64,000 nt of DNA from Nonomuraea helvata (lineage in GTDB: Bacteria; Actinomycetota; Actinomycetes; Streptosporangiales; Streptosporangiaceae), in NCBI RefSeq assembly GCF_039535785.1, contig NZ_BAAAXV010000011.1:186001-250000 (forward strand). The letters run 5' to 3'. Made by a program: the position numbers and the translations under genes. Of the stretch, positions 44,699 to 52,574 are shown in pieces. Each line of letters opens with the position of its first letter. The stretch's first letter is position 1. The notes under the pieces were generated by a model, which was not told the DNA's origin, ran no database searches, and saw only the letters and a program-made list of their open reading frames with translations.

Positions 44699-45879
44699 GC
44701 CAGGTTCTCCCAGATCACAGTGCCGCCCATGCCCATGCCGACGCACATGGTGGTGATGCCGTACCGCACGTCGGGACGCTCGCCGAACTGCCGCGCGAGC
44801 TGCGTCATCAGCCGCACGCCCGACGAGGCCAGCGGGTGGCCGTAGGCGATCGCGCCGCCGTACTGGTTCACGCGGGGGTCGTCGTCGGCGATGCCGAAGT
44901 GGTCGAGGAAGGCCAGCACCTGTACGGCGAACGCCTCGTTGATCTCGAACAGTCCGATCTCCGAGATGTCCAGGCCCGCCAGCCGGAGCGCCCGCTCCGT
45001 GGACGGGATCGGCCCCACCCCCATGACCTCGGGGTCCACGCCGGCGAACGCGTAGGAGACCAGCCGCATCTTCGCGCCCAGCCCCAGCTCGTCGGCCACC
45101 TCCTTGGCCGCCACGACGCACCCGGTGGCGCCGTCGTTGATGCCGGAGGAGTTGCCCGCCGTGACGTTGCCGTGCGGCCGGAACGGCGTCTTGAGCGCGC
45201 TCAGGCCCTCCAGCGTGGTGCCCGGCCGCGGCGCCTCGTCCTCGGCCGCCAGGCCCCAGCCCTGCTCGGCCGTCCTGATCGCGGTCGGCACCAGGTCGGG
45301 CTGGATCTTGCCGTCGGCGTACGCCTTGGCCGCCCGCTCCTGCGACAGCACCGCGTACGCGTCCGCCCGCCCCTTCGTGATCGCCGGGTAGCGGTCGTGC
45401 AGGTTCTCCGCCGTCATGCCCATGACCAGCGCGCTCGGGTCGACCAGCTTCTCCGACAGGAACCGCGGGTTCGGGTCGACGCCCTCGCCCATCGGGTGGC
45501 GGCCCATGTGCTCGACGCCGCCCGCGATGGCCACGTCGTACGCGCCGAACGCGATGCCGCCCGCGACCGTGGTGACCGCGGTCATCGCGCCCGCGCACAT
45601 GCGGTCGATGGCGTAGCCGGGCACGCTCTTGGGCAGCCCGGCCAGCACCGCGGCCGCCCGGCCGATGGTCAGGCCCTGGTCGCCGATCTGCGTGGTCGCG
45701 GCGATGGCGACCTCGTCCACGCGCTCGGGTGGCAGGTGGGGGTTGCGCCTGATGAGCTCGCGGATGACGCGGACGACCAGGTCGTCGGCGCGGGTCTCCG
45801 CGTACAGTCCCTTCGGCCCCGACTTGCCGAAAGGCGTGCGCACGCCGTCGACGAACACGACGTCACGAGAGGAAGGCAC
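44695..45879 (-). CDS. fadA: Acetyl-CoA C-acyltransferase (3-ketoacyl-CoA thiolase)
   Basis: The 394-residue thiolase has the nucleophilic Cys in DRMCAGAMTAV, the GGVEHMGRHPM loop, NEAFAVQV, GGAIAYGHPLASSG with the catalytic His and the second Cys in CVGMGMGG. It performs the final thiolytic cleavage of beta-oxidation, passing intermediates from FadB. GTG at 45879 follows AGGAG. The gene is first in the fadA-fadB operon. Confidence 0.95.
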   Translation of the reverse strand: MPSSRDVVFVDGVRTPFGKSGPKGLYAETRADDLVVRVIRELIRRNPHLPPERVDEVAIAATTQIGDQGLTIGRAAAVLAGLPKSVPGYAIDRMCAGAMTAVTTVAGGIAFGAYDVAIAGGVEHMGRHPMGEGVDPNPRFLSEKLVDPSALVMGMTAENLHDRYPAITKGRADAYAVLSQERAAKAYADGKIQPDLVPTAIRTAEQGWGLAAEDEAPRPGTTLEGLSALKTPFRPHGNVTAGNSSGINDGATGCVVAAKEVADELGLGAKMRLVSYAFAGVDPEVMGVGPIPSTERALRLAGLDISEIGLFEINEAFAVQVLAFLDHFGIADDDPRVNQYGGAIAYGHPLASSGVRLMTQLARQFGERPDVRYGITTMCVGMGMGGTVIWENLA

Positions 45880-45918
45880 GGATTCGCTCCTCGTTGGAGA
45901 GTGGGTTCCGTGCCTATG

Positions 45919-46656
45919 CTACTCGCCAGTAACTACTCCGCAGACGAGGGCGGCGGTCAGCAGTGCGTAAATGACGGCCGTGCCCGGCTCCCAGAGATGG
46001 GCGCGGGCTCCGACCAGGGCCGCGACCGCCACGGCCGCGCCCGTCCAGAGCGCCGCGCCCTCTCGCGGGCGCGCGCCGTGGCCGGGGTCCCATGGATCGC
46101 CAGGTGATCCGCCCGACCGCGCGGCACGCGCCAGCATCCCCACTGCGTCACGTGCCCACCAGATGACGAACAACACCCCCGCCGCGAGACTCACCACCGC
46201 CAGCGCCTCGGCGGCCCAGCGCAGGGAGTCGGCGAAGGCGTACAGGGCGGCCTCGTGGAAGAAGTGCGGCTCCGTCCAGCCGAGCAGCAACGTGACCGCC
46301 CAGCCGCAGGCCACGGCCAGCCTGCTGAGCGGCCGCGTCCGTGCCGAGGGGGTGACGGCGTAGAGCTCACGCTCTCTCAGGCGGACGAGCCGGGCGTGGG
46401 CGCCCCAGACGTACTGGGTGGCCACGAGCACGGGGACGGCCGTCATGAAGATCGCCAGTGACAGCACGGCCAGCGGCAGCGTCTGCTCGTCGGTCTGCGC
46501 CCGGTCGGCCAGCAACTGGGCGGTGGTCAGCAGCGCGATGGCGGCGGAGAGTGCGACGAAGGCCCGGCGGCGGGCGGTCCTGGCCGTGGCCCGCAGCTCG
46601 GCCAGTCTCTGAGCGCCTGGAGGGGGCGCCGTCTCGGTCAACAGCATGGATGTCAT
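45919..46656 (-). CDS. Multi-pass membrane protein of unknown function (245 aa)
   Basis: The protein has about six hydrophobic segments: ALSAAIALLTTAQLLA, LAVLSLAIFMTAVPVLVATQYVW, LAVACGWAVTLLLGW, WAAEALAVVSLAAGVLFVIWWA, ALWTGAAVAVAALVGA and TAVIYALLTAALVCGVV. A Gly/Pro-rich loop of about 25 residues precedes the last pair. I recognise no family. The ATG at 46656 has a GAGG site 6 bases upstream. It is divergent from the LCP gene and upstream of fadA on the same strand, but 39 bases and an independent ribosome site separate them. Confidence 0.7.
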   Translation of the reverse strand: MTSMLLTETAPPPGAQRLAELRATARTARRRAFVALSAAIALLTTAQLLADRAQTDEQTLPLAVLSLAIFMTAVPVLVATQYVWGAHARLVRLRERELYAVTPSARTRPLSRLAVACGWAVTLLLGWTEPHFFHEAALYAFADSLRWAAEALAVVSLAAGVLFVIWWARDAVGMLARAARSGGSPGDPWDPGHGARPREGAALWTGAAVAVAALVGARAHLWEPGTAVIYALLTAALVCGVVTGE

Positions 46657-46825
46657 GATGACCTCACTCCGCGTAGCGACGCCTCGCATTCGCACGCTTT
46701 GGATGGAGCCCTCGCTGGCACGGAAGAGTGGCAGCGCAGTGGGTTGCCGTGGTCGGCCGGATGGCGCGACATTCCCTTGGGGGGCACGTTTTCTCAGTAC
46801 ACTGCGCGTCACCGGAGGGGGGCGT

Positions 46826-48307
46826 GTGAGGGAGAGCGCGAAAAGAGCGGGGGATGCTCCATCTCGGCGGCGGGGCCGCGGGCCGGGCCGGCGACGGCGG
46901 GTCCCCGTGCTGGGGTGGGTCGGCATCGGGCTGACGTTCGTGCTGGTGGCCGTCTCGCTCGGGGCGTACGCGTATTACCGGCGCATCGAGGGCGGGATCG
47001 ACCGCGAGGTGATCGACGTCGGAGCGAGCCGCCCGCCGGAGACCGGCGCGCTCAACGTCCTGCTCGTCGGCTCCGACTCCCGCGAGGGCGACAACAAGAA
47101 GTACGGCCCGCACCTCAAGGAGATCGGCGAGCGCACCGACACGATCATGCTGCTGCACATCTCCCCCAACCGGGACAAGGCCACCATGATCAGCTTCCCG
47201 CGCGACTCCATGGTGATGATCCCCGAGTGCCGGAGCCGTACCGGCGCCGTGCTTCCCGGTAGCCTGCGGCAGATCAACGCCGCCTTCAACGAAGGCGGCA
47301 TCAACTGCACGATCAAAACCCTCGAGTCGCTCACCAACATCAAGATCAACCACTTCGTGAAGGTCGACTTCACCGGCTTCAAGGGCATCATCGACGCCAT
47401 CGGCGGCATTGAGATCTGCCTGCCGAAGGCCGTCAACGACCCCAAGTCCAAGCTGGTGCTCGGCCCGGGCAAGCACGTGGTCAACGGTGAGCAGGCGCTG
47501 GGCTACGTGCGCACCCGCTACGCCCTGGGCGACGGCAGCGACCTGAGCAGGATCCAGCGGCAGCAGGTCTTCCTCACCAAGGTGCTCGAGGCGGTCACCA
47601 GCGGCGGCCTGCTCACCAACCCGGTGAAACTCAACGCGTTCCTGGAGGCGGCCGCCGCGGCCGTCACCGTGGACAGCGGGCTGACGCTGGACCGGATGCT
47701 GGACATCGCCAACAGCGTCAAGGGCCTGACGGCCAAGGAGCTCAAGGGCATCACCGTGCCCACCGAGCCCTATCCGCCGGACAAGAACCGCGTCCAGTTC
47801 AGCGAGCCGGCCGCGCGCGACTTCTTCGAGAGCGTACGGAACGACGTCGAGGTCACCGCGACCCCCACGCCGGGCAAGGCCGCCGCCGTCAAGGTCGAGA
47901 ACAAGCAGGTACGCGTCCAGGTGCTCAACGGCACGGGGGAGCAGGGCAAGGCGGTCCAGGTGGCCGACCAGCTGGCGGCGCAGGGGTTCGTGATCACGGA
48001 GGTCGGCAACGCCGCCGTGACCGACACCACCGTCATCCGGTACGCCAAGAAGGACACCGCGGACGGGCCCGGCTACGCGGACGCGGTGGCGGCGCGGCTG
48101 TCGAAGGAGAAGAAGACGCCGGTGGCGGGCAAGGTCCGGCCGGTCAACACGCAGCCGTACACGTCCCAGGCGGGCGTCAAGGTGCCGGATGGGCCGATCG
48201 TCCAGCTCGTCATCGGCAAGGACTGGCCCGGGGTGCGCGTGGTCTCGGCGATCCCTGACTCGCTCAAGGACAAGGTCGTCGACTCCACCACCAACCCGTG
48301 CCTGTGA
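46826..48307 (+). CDS. LytR-CpsA-Psr family cell-wall ligase with LytR_C domain
   Basis: The 493-residue membrane protein has a basic cytosolic N-terminus and one helix (VLGWVGIGLTFVLVAVSLGAYAYY). The LCP domain has the conserved acid/arginine motifs GSDSREGD, RTDTIMLLHI, SFPRDSMVMIPE and YVRTRYALGDGSDLSRIQRQQ. A C-terminal LytR_C domain follows from about residue 365 (VRVQVLNGTGEQGKAVQVADQLAAQGF). LCP enzymes attach secondary polymers to peptidoglycan using lipid-linked donors. GTG at 46826 has GGAGG upstream. Confidence 0.93.
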   Translation: MRESAKRAGDAPSRRRGRGPGRRRRVPVLGWVGIGLTFVLVAVSLGAYAYYRRIEGGIDREVIDVGASRPPETGALNVLLVGSDSREGDNKKYGPHLKEIGERTDTIMLLHISPNRDKATMISFPRDSMVMIPECRSRTGAVLPGSLRQINAAFNEGGINCTIKTLESLTNIKINHFVKVDFTGFKGIIDAIGGIEICLPKAVNDPKSKLVLGPGKHVVNGEQALGYVRTRYALGDGSDLSRIQRQQVFLTKVLEAVTSGGLLTNPVKLNAFLEAAAAAVTVDSGLTLDRMLDIANSVKGLTAKELKGITVPTEPYPPDKNRVQFSEPAARDFFESVRNDVEVTATPTPGKAAAVKVENKQVRVQVLNGTGEQGKAVQVADQLAAQGFVITEVGNAAVTDTTVIRYAKKDTADGPGYADAVAARLSKEKKTPVAGKVRPVNTQPYTSQAGVKVPDGPIVQLVIGKDWPGVRVVSAIPDSLKDKVVDSTTNPCL

Positions 48308-48328
48308 CGCCCGGCCCCGGGCCGGGCG
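48308..48328 (+). terminator. Terminator-like hairpin after the LCP gene
   Basis: CGCCCGGCC (48308-48316) and GGCCGGGCG (48320-48328) form a perfect 9-bp stem around CCG one base after the stop. The next 200 bases to the following gene contain an AT-rich patch (48420-48500), probably its promoter. Confidence 0.6.
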
Positions 48329-48536
48329 GTGACGTTTCCGGTTCGTCCGGCGCCGATCCGTAGCGCTCATCCGGGCTTCTGCGCGCCTTCAGATGCAGGC
48401 CGCAGCACTGTCATAGCCCAAAGTGACGAATGTTACAGAGAGTGTTTTTAGGGAAACATGTGAAATTTCCGGACAACGTGAGGTTTAGTCTGCTAGGAAA
48501 GGGCGCGGTCCGCATTCGTACTAGAGAGGTTCCATC

Positions 48537-49718
48537 GTGGCGCGCGACGAGAACGACAGGCCTTACGAGGATGGGCAGGGGAGGTCGTTAAACCCTGAGA
48601 TGACGGGTGACGTGCTTTCCCCACGGTGGAGCACCGAGGACACCGACGAGCAGCCCGCCATCCAGGTCGTCGGCAACGAGACCTACATCCTCCCGCTCGA
48701 CAAGAGCGAGCCGCAGCTCATCGAGGGCCGCGACGTGCTCGACGACGGTCCCCACGACGTGCTCGGCGGCTCCGGCGGCTCGCACGACCTGTACGGCGGC
48801 CCCAGCGGCGCGCACGACGTGCTCGGCGACCCCCACGCGAGCGGCGCCCAGGACGTGCTCGGCGACCCCCATGCGAGCGGCACCCGCGATCTGCTCGGCG
48901 ACCCTCACGCGAGCGGCACCCGCGACCTGCTGAGCGAGCCGAGCGGCTCGCACGGCGTCGAGGACAAGGACGAGAACCCGTACCTCCCGCTCGACCGGAG
49001 CTACGAGTCGGGCCTCGACGACGATCGCGACGACGACCGGCCCAAGCGCGGCTTCCTCGGCTCGGGCTGGACCGACGACTCGGACGAGGGGCGCTCGCGC
49101 GGCGGCCGTTCCGGTGGCGGCGAGGGCCGTGGCCGTTCCGGCGACGGTGAGGGCGAGGTGCGCCGCCGTACCAGGAAGCTCCTGGTGGCGGCCGCCGCGG
49201 TGGTGCTGGTCGGGGTGGGCGCGGGCTTCCTGCTCACCGGCAACTCCTCCGACGACCCCTGCAAGGCCGGCCAGTGCGCCAGCGCGGGCGAGGTGACCTC
49301 TCCGACGGAGACCGCGGCCCCCGAGGACACGGCCGCGGAGGAGGAGGACACCGCCGAGCCCACCGATTCGGACAGCCCTGAGCCGACCGACACCCAGGCC
49401 GCGCGGCCGTCCACCCCGCCGACGCAGCGGACGCGGCACACGCGCGAGCCTTCGGCCCGCCCGACGAACACGCGACAGCCCACGCAGCGGGCGAGCACCA
49501 GGCCCACCCGGGCCCCGCAGACCCAGGCGCCGGACAACGGCGACAACACCGTCTCCAACCCGGCCGGCGGCAACGACGACACGGTGGAGACCAAGGCGCC
49601 GGAGTCCAAGAACACCGAGGCTCCTCCCGCCACCCAGGCGCCCCAGACCCAGGCGCCCGCGCCCACGCCCACGAAGGAGAGCAAAGGCATCCTCGACATC
49701 CTGTTCCCCTGGGCCTGA
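48537..49718 (+). CDS. Low-complexity single-pass membrane protein with 12-residue repeats
   Basis: The 393-residue protein has an acidic cytosolic half with a 12-residue repeat (GAHDVLGDPHAS and variants, about residues 91-138) and a Gly/Arg/Ser-rich stretch. One membrane helix follows (LLVAAAAVVLVGVGAGFLL, residues about 215-233), then an external Thr/Pro/Glu/Ala-rich tail ending KGILDILFPWA. A CKAGQC motif lies just outside the membrane. I know no function; the order suggests a wall-spanning or scaffold protein, perhaps linked to the LCP gene upstream. GTG at 48537 has GAGAGG. Leu18 is encoded by TTA. Confidence 0.75.
   Translation: MARDENDRPYEDGQGRSLNPEMTGDVLSPRWSTEDTDEQPAIQVVGNETYILPLDKSEPQLIEGRDVLDDGPHDVLGGSGGSHDLYGGPSGAHDVLGDPHASGAQDVLGDPHASGTRDLLGDPHASGTRDLLSEPSGSHGVEDKDENPYLPLDRSYESGLDDDRDDDRPKRGFLGSGWTDDSDEGRSRGGRSGGGEGRGRSGDGEGEVRRRTRKLLVAAAAVVLVGVGAGFLLTGNSSDDPCKAGQCASAGEVTSPTETAAPEDTAAEEEDTAEPTDSDSPEPTDTQAARPSTPPTQRTRHTREPSARPTNTRQPTQRASTRPTRAPQTQAPDNGDNTVSNPAGGNDDTVETKAPESKNTEAPPATQAPQTQAPAPTPTKESKGILDILFPWA
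48807..48950 (+). repeat. 36-base in-frame tandem repeat, about four copies
   Basis: Copies at 48807-48842, 48843-48878 and 48879-48914 differ at a few positions, and a fourth (48915-48950) is more diverged. They encode G-[AT]-x-D-[VL]-L-G-D-P-H-A-S and relatives. The unit keeps the frame, so copy number can vary without breaking the protein. Confidence 0.85.
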
Positions 49719-49734
49719 GCACCGTAGGGTGCTC
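49717..49734 (+). terminator. Small hairpin at the stop codon of the repeat protein gene
   Basis: GAGCACC (49717-49723) pairs with GGTGCTC (49728-49734) around GTAG, overlapping the TGA. It may be a weak terminator before the LacI-family gene. Confidence 0.4.
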
Positions 49735-49773
49735 CCCGGGGGATGCGGACCCAGGTACTGGTCTGGCAGACTT

Positions 49774-49787
49774 GGAAACCGCTTTCC
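49774..49787 (+). promoter_or_regulatory. LacI-family operator before its regulator gene
   Basis: GGAAACCGCTTTCC is a near-perfect palindrome with the central CG typical of LacI/GalR operators, 11 bases before the GTG start of the LacI-type gene. It is one base away from the centre of the perfect palindrome at 58463-58478, so the regulator probably represses itself and that operon. Confidence 0.75.
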
Positions 49788-49798
49788 GGGGAGGTCTC

Positions 49799-50791
49799 GT
49801 GGTCACGCTTGAAGACGTCGCCAGGCAGGCGGGCGTCTCGCTCGCGACCGCCTCGCGGGTGCTCAACGGCAGCACCCGCCAGGTGGGCGCGGCCCTGCGG
49901 GCGCGCGTCGAGCAGGCCGCCGACGAGCTGGGCTATCGCGCCAACATCGCCGCCCAGACGCTGGCCCGCGGGGCGAGCAACGTCATCGGCATCGTCGTGC
50001 ACGACCTGACCGACCCCTACTTCGCGGCCCTGGCCGACGGGGCGATGCGGGCGGCCACCACCGAGGGCCTGCTGGTCATGGTGGGCACCACGCATCGCGA
50101 CCCCGAGCAGGAGATCGCCTACGTCGCCACGCTGAACGCCCAGCGCGTGCGAGCGGTGCTGCTGGTCGGCTCGCGCGTCGCCGACCCGGCCGTCACGGGG
50201 CGGCTCCGCGACGAGCTGGCCCGATACCAGGCGGGCGGCGGCCGTGCCGCCTGCGTGGGCCAGGACCTCCTCGGCGTCGACACGGTCGCGCCCGCCAACA
50301 GGCAGGGCGCGGCCGAGCTCGCCCGCGCGCTGGCAGGGCTCGGGCACACGCGGTTCGCGGTGCTGGCCGGGCCGCCGCACCTCGTCACGGCGGCCGACCG
50401 GTGCGCCGGCTTCACCGAGGCGCTGGAGGAGCTGGGGCTGCCTGCGCCGCAGGTGATCAACGGGCCGTTCGACCGCGACGGCGGCTACGCCGCGGCCCAG
50501 CAGGTCGTGGACGCGACCTGCGTGTTCGCGGTCAACGACGTGATGGCGGTCGGGGCGCTGGCGGCCTACAGGGAGCGCGGGGTGAGGGTGCCCGAGGACG
50601 TCTCGGTGGCCGGGTTCGACGACATCGTCACGCTGCGCGATCACGTGCCCGCGCTGACGACCGTGCGGCTGCCGTTGAAGGACATGGGGGCGCGGGCGCT
50701 GGAGCTGGCGCTGGGCGAGGAGGACACGGTCGTGGTCGAGCAGGTGGCCGGTGAGGTCGTGCTGCGGGAGAGCGTACGGAGGCTGGCGTGA
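49799..50791 (+). CDS. LacI-family transcriptional regulator
   Basis: The 330-residue protein has an N-terminal LacI helix-turn-helix and hinge (VTLEDVARQAGVSLATASRVLNGSTRQVGAALRARVEQAADELGYRAN). A periplasmic-binding-like ligand domain follows (VIGIVVHDLTDPYFAALADG, VFAVNDVMAVGALAAYRERG, VSVAGFDDI). GTG at 49799 has GGGGAGG 5 bases upstream, and its own operator lies just before that. The stop overlaps the start of a sugar-phosphate isomerase gene. The ligand is probably a sugar or sugar-like compound. Confidence 0.93.
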   Translation: MVTLEDVARQAGVSLATASRVLNGSTRQVGAALRARVEQAADELGYRANIAAQTLARGASNVIGIVVHDLTDPYFAALADGAMRAATTEGLLVMVGTTHRDPEQEIAYVATLNAQRVRAVLLVGSRVADPAVTGRLRDELARYQAGGGRAACVGQDLLGVDTVAPANRQGAAELARALAGLGHTRFAVLAGPPHLVTAADRCAGFTEALEELGLPAPQVINGPFDRDGGYAAAQQVVDATCVFAVNDVMAVGALAAYRERGVRVPEDVSVAGFDDIVTLRDHVPALTTVRLPLKDMGARALELALGEEDTVVVEQVAGEVVLRESVRRLA

Positions 50792-51561
50792 AGCTGGCGG
50801 TCAGCACGCTGGGCATGCCCGGCGAGGGGCTCGACAGGGCCATCGAGATCGCGACCGGAGGCGGCTGCCAGGGCCTCGAGCTGCGCCTGCACCCGGACAC
50901 CGGGGTGCACGGCGGTCTCGACGCCGCCGGGCGGCGCTCGGTGCGGGAGCGGGTGGAGCGGGCAGGTCTCGAAATTTCGGCGCTCGCTGGATATGTCGGC
51001 ATTTGTGAGCCGGGGGAGGACGAACCGGTCGTCGAGGCGCTGATCGCCGACCTTCAGCTCGCCGCCGACCTGGGTGCGCCCGGCGTGCGGGTGTTCCCGC
51101 GCGGCGACGACCCGGCCGTCGGCGCCCGCAGGCTCAAGGCCGTCTCCGGTACGGCCTCCGCGCTCGGCACACGCGTCCTCGTCGAGACGCACGACCGCAT
51201 GGCCACCGGCGCGGCGGTGGCCGGGCTGCTGGCCGAGGCGGGCTGCCCCGAGACCACCGGCGCGATCTGGGACCTGCTGCACCCGTGGCGCCACGGCGAG
51301 TCGCCGGCCGACACGCTGGCCGCGCTGGGCCCGTACCTCTCCTACGTCCAGGTGAAGGACGCCGTCTCGGCCGAGGACACCACGCCGGTGCCCATGTGGA
51401 CGGGGTCGGTGCCGCTGGAGGAGTCGGGCGAGCTGCTGCGGGCGGCCGGTTACGACGGGTGGGTCTCCCTGGAGTGGGAGCGCACGTGGTATCCGCAGGT
51501 CGCACCGGTCGAGGAGATCCTGCCGGGCGCGGCTGACTGGGTGCGGCGTTTCGCCCTTTAG
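50788..51561 (+). CDS. Sugar phosphate isomerase/epimerase (AP_endonuc_2 TIM barrel)
   Basis: The 257-residue protein has the xylose-isomerase-like TIM barrel pattern: KLAVSTLGMPGEGLDRAIEIATGGGCQGLELRLHPD, RVLVETHDRM, AIWDLLHPWRHGESPADTL, YVQVKDAVSAE and GWVSLEWERTW. The Glu, Asp, His and Glu positions expected to bind the metal are present. It probably interconverts keto sugars or related polyols. GTG at 50788 overlaps the LacI gene stop by four bases, so the two are coupled and likely derepressed together. Confidence 0.85.
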   Translation: MKLAVSTLGMPGEGLDRAIEIATGGGCQGLELRLHPDTGVHGGLDAAGRRSVRERVERAGLEISALAGYVGICEPGEDEPVVEALIADLQLAADLGAPGVRVFPRGDDPAVGARRLKAVSGTASALGTRVLVETHDRMATGAAVAGLLAEAGCPETTGAIWDLLHPWRHGESPADTLAALGPYLSYVQVKDAVSAEDTTPVPMWTGSVPLEESGELLRAAGYDGWVSLEWERTWYPQVAPVEEILPGAADWVRRFAL

Positions 51562-51571
51562 AAGACTTTCG

Positions 51572-51605
51572 CCGCTTAGATAGGGGGATGCCCCTTTCTA
51601 AGCGG
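51572..51605 (+). promoter_or_regulatory. Hairpin presenting the start codon in its loop
   Basis: CCGCTTAGA (51572-51580) pairs with TCTAAGCGG (51597-51605). After one T-T mismatch, AGGGG (51582-51586) pairs with CCCCT (51591-51595), leaving the loop GATG with the ATG at 51588. The ribosome site AGGGG is buried in the stem. It could be a translational switch, or a terminator for the upstream operon if a later start is used. Confidence 0.65.
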
Positions 51606-52514
51606 AACAAGGTGCTCGTCGTCGGCATGGACGGCCTGCGGTTCGACCGGCTGCGCGCCCTGGGCGCGCCCGTGCTGGACGGGCTGATGTCCTCCGGCGC
51701 GTACGGCACCAGCAAGCTCCCCTACGGTGAGGCGGGAACGCCGCGTACGGAGTCGCCCGGCGAGGTCGTGCCCAAGAGCCCGGAGCCGGGCGGGCGGGTC
51801 ATCGCGTCGCGTACCGACTCGGGTCCCGGCTGGTCGTCGATCGCCACCGGGGTCTGGCCGGACAAGCACGGCGTGGTGGACAACGCCTTCACCAACCCCA
51901 ATTTCACGAAATTTCCGGACTTCCTGACTCGCGCGAAGAATGTCCGGCCGGAGCTGACCACCGCCGCGTTCTTCTCCTGGACGGCGCTCGACGAGTACGG
52001 CGCCTTCAGCCGGGCGATCGACCACCGGTTCGTCGTCGACGGGTACGGCATGGGCATCTGGGCCGCCGCCGACGAACAGGTCGCCGAGGCCGCCGAGCGG
52101 CACCTGGCCGATGCCGACGCGGACGCCGTCTTCGTGTACCTGGGCGACACCGACGAGGTGGCCCACGACCTCGGCCCCCATTGCGAGGAGTACTTCACCG
52201 CGCTCCAGACCCAGGACGCCTACCTGGGCCGCCTGCTCGACGCCGTCCGCGGCCGGTCCACGTACCCGGGCGAGCGATGGACGGTGCTGGTCACGACCGA
52301 CCACGGGCACGTGGACGAGGGCGGGCACGGGGGGACGTCGGACGAGGAGCGCACGGTGTTCGTGATCGCGAACCGGTTGGGGGAGGACCTGGGCGGCCGC
52401 TCGCTCGCCGGGCCCCGGCTGGTGGACGTGGGGCCGACGGCGTTGGGCGTGCTGGGCATAGCGGCCGATCCGGCGTGGGATCTGGACGGAACGGATCTTT
52501 TCATCAACTGTTGA
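51588..52514 (+). CDS. Alkaline-phosphatase-superfamily phosphodiesterase/nucleotidase
   Basis: The 308-residue protein has metal and nucleophile motifs of the superfamily: VVGMDGLRFDRL (first Asp), GPGWSSIATGVWPDKHGV (nucleophile Ser/Thr region), LGDTDEVAHDLG, TTDHGHVDEGGHGG and VDVGPTALGVLGI. It most resembles type I phosphodiesterase/nucleotide pyrophosphatase proteins. No signal peptide is visible, so it is probably cytosolic. The ATG at 51588 sits in a hairpin loop; a GTG at 51612 is a possible later start and would keep all motifs. The substrate is unknown. Confidence 0.85.
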   Translation: MPLSKRNKVLVVGMDGLRFDRLRALGAPVLDGLMSSGAYGTSKLPYGEAGTPRTESPGEVVPKSPEPGGRVIASRTDSGPGWSSIATGVWPDKHGVVDNAFTNPNFTKFPDFLTRAKNVRPELTTAAFFSWTALDEYGAFSRAIDHRFVVDGYGMGIWAAADEQVAEAAERHLADADADAVFVYLGDTDEVAHDLGPHCEEYFTALQTQDAYLGRLLDAVRGRSTYPGERWTVLVTTDHGHVDEGGHGGTSDEERTVFVIANRLGEDLGGRSLAGPRLVDVGPTALGVLGIAADPAWDLDGTDLFINC

Positions 52515-52574
52515 ATTTCTGCCGGGAAAGGGTGAGACTGGGTGACAGGACGCTGAAGGGCAGAGGAGCACCCG

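Noticed and set aside
42698..45598. Possible continuous fusion of fadB with sequence upstream on the reverse strand
   Set aside because: The fadB frame stays open upstream of 44698, but that part overlaps fadA in another frame and has shadow composition; the ATGA junction marks the true start.
52515..52574. Rifamycin-associated element upstream of the phosphotransferase-like gene
   Set aside because: I looked for the known GGGGCTTGC-type palindrome and found none.
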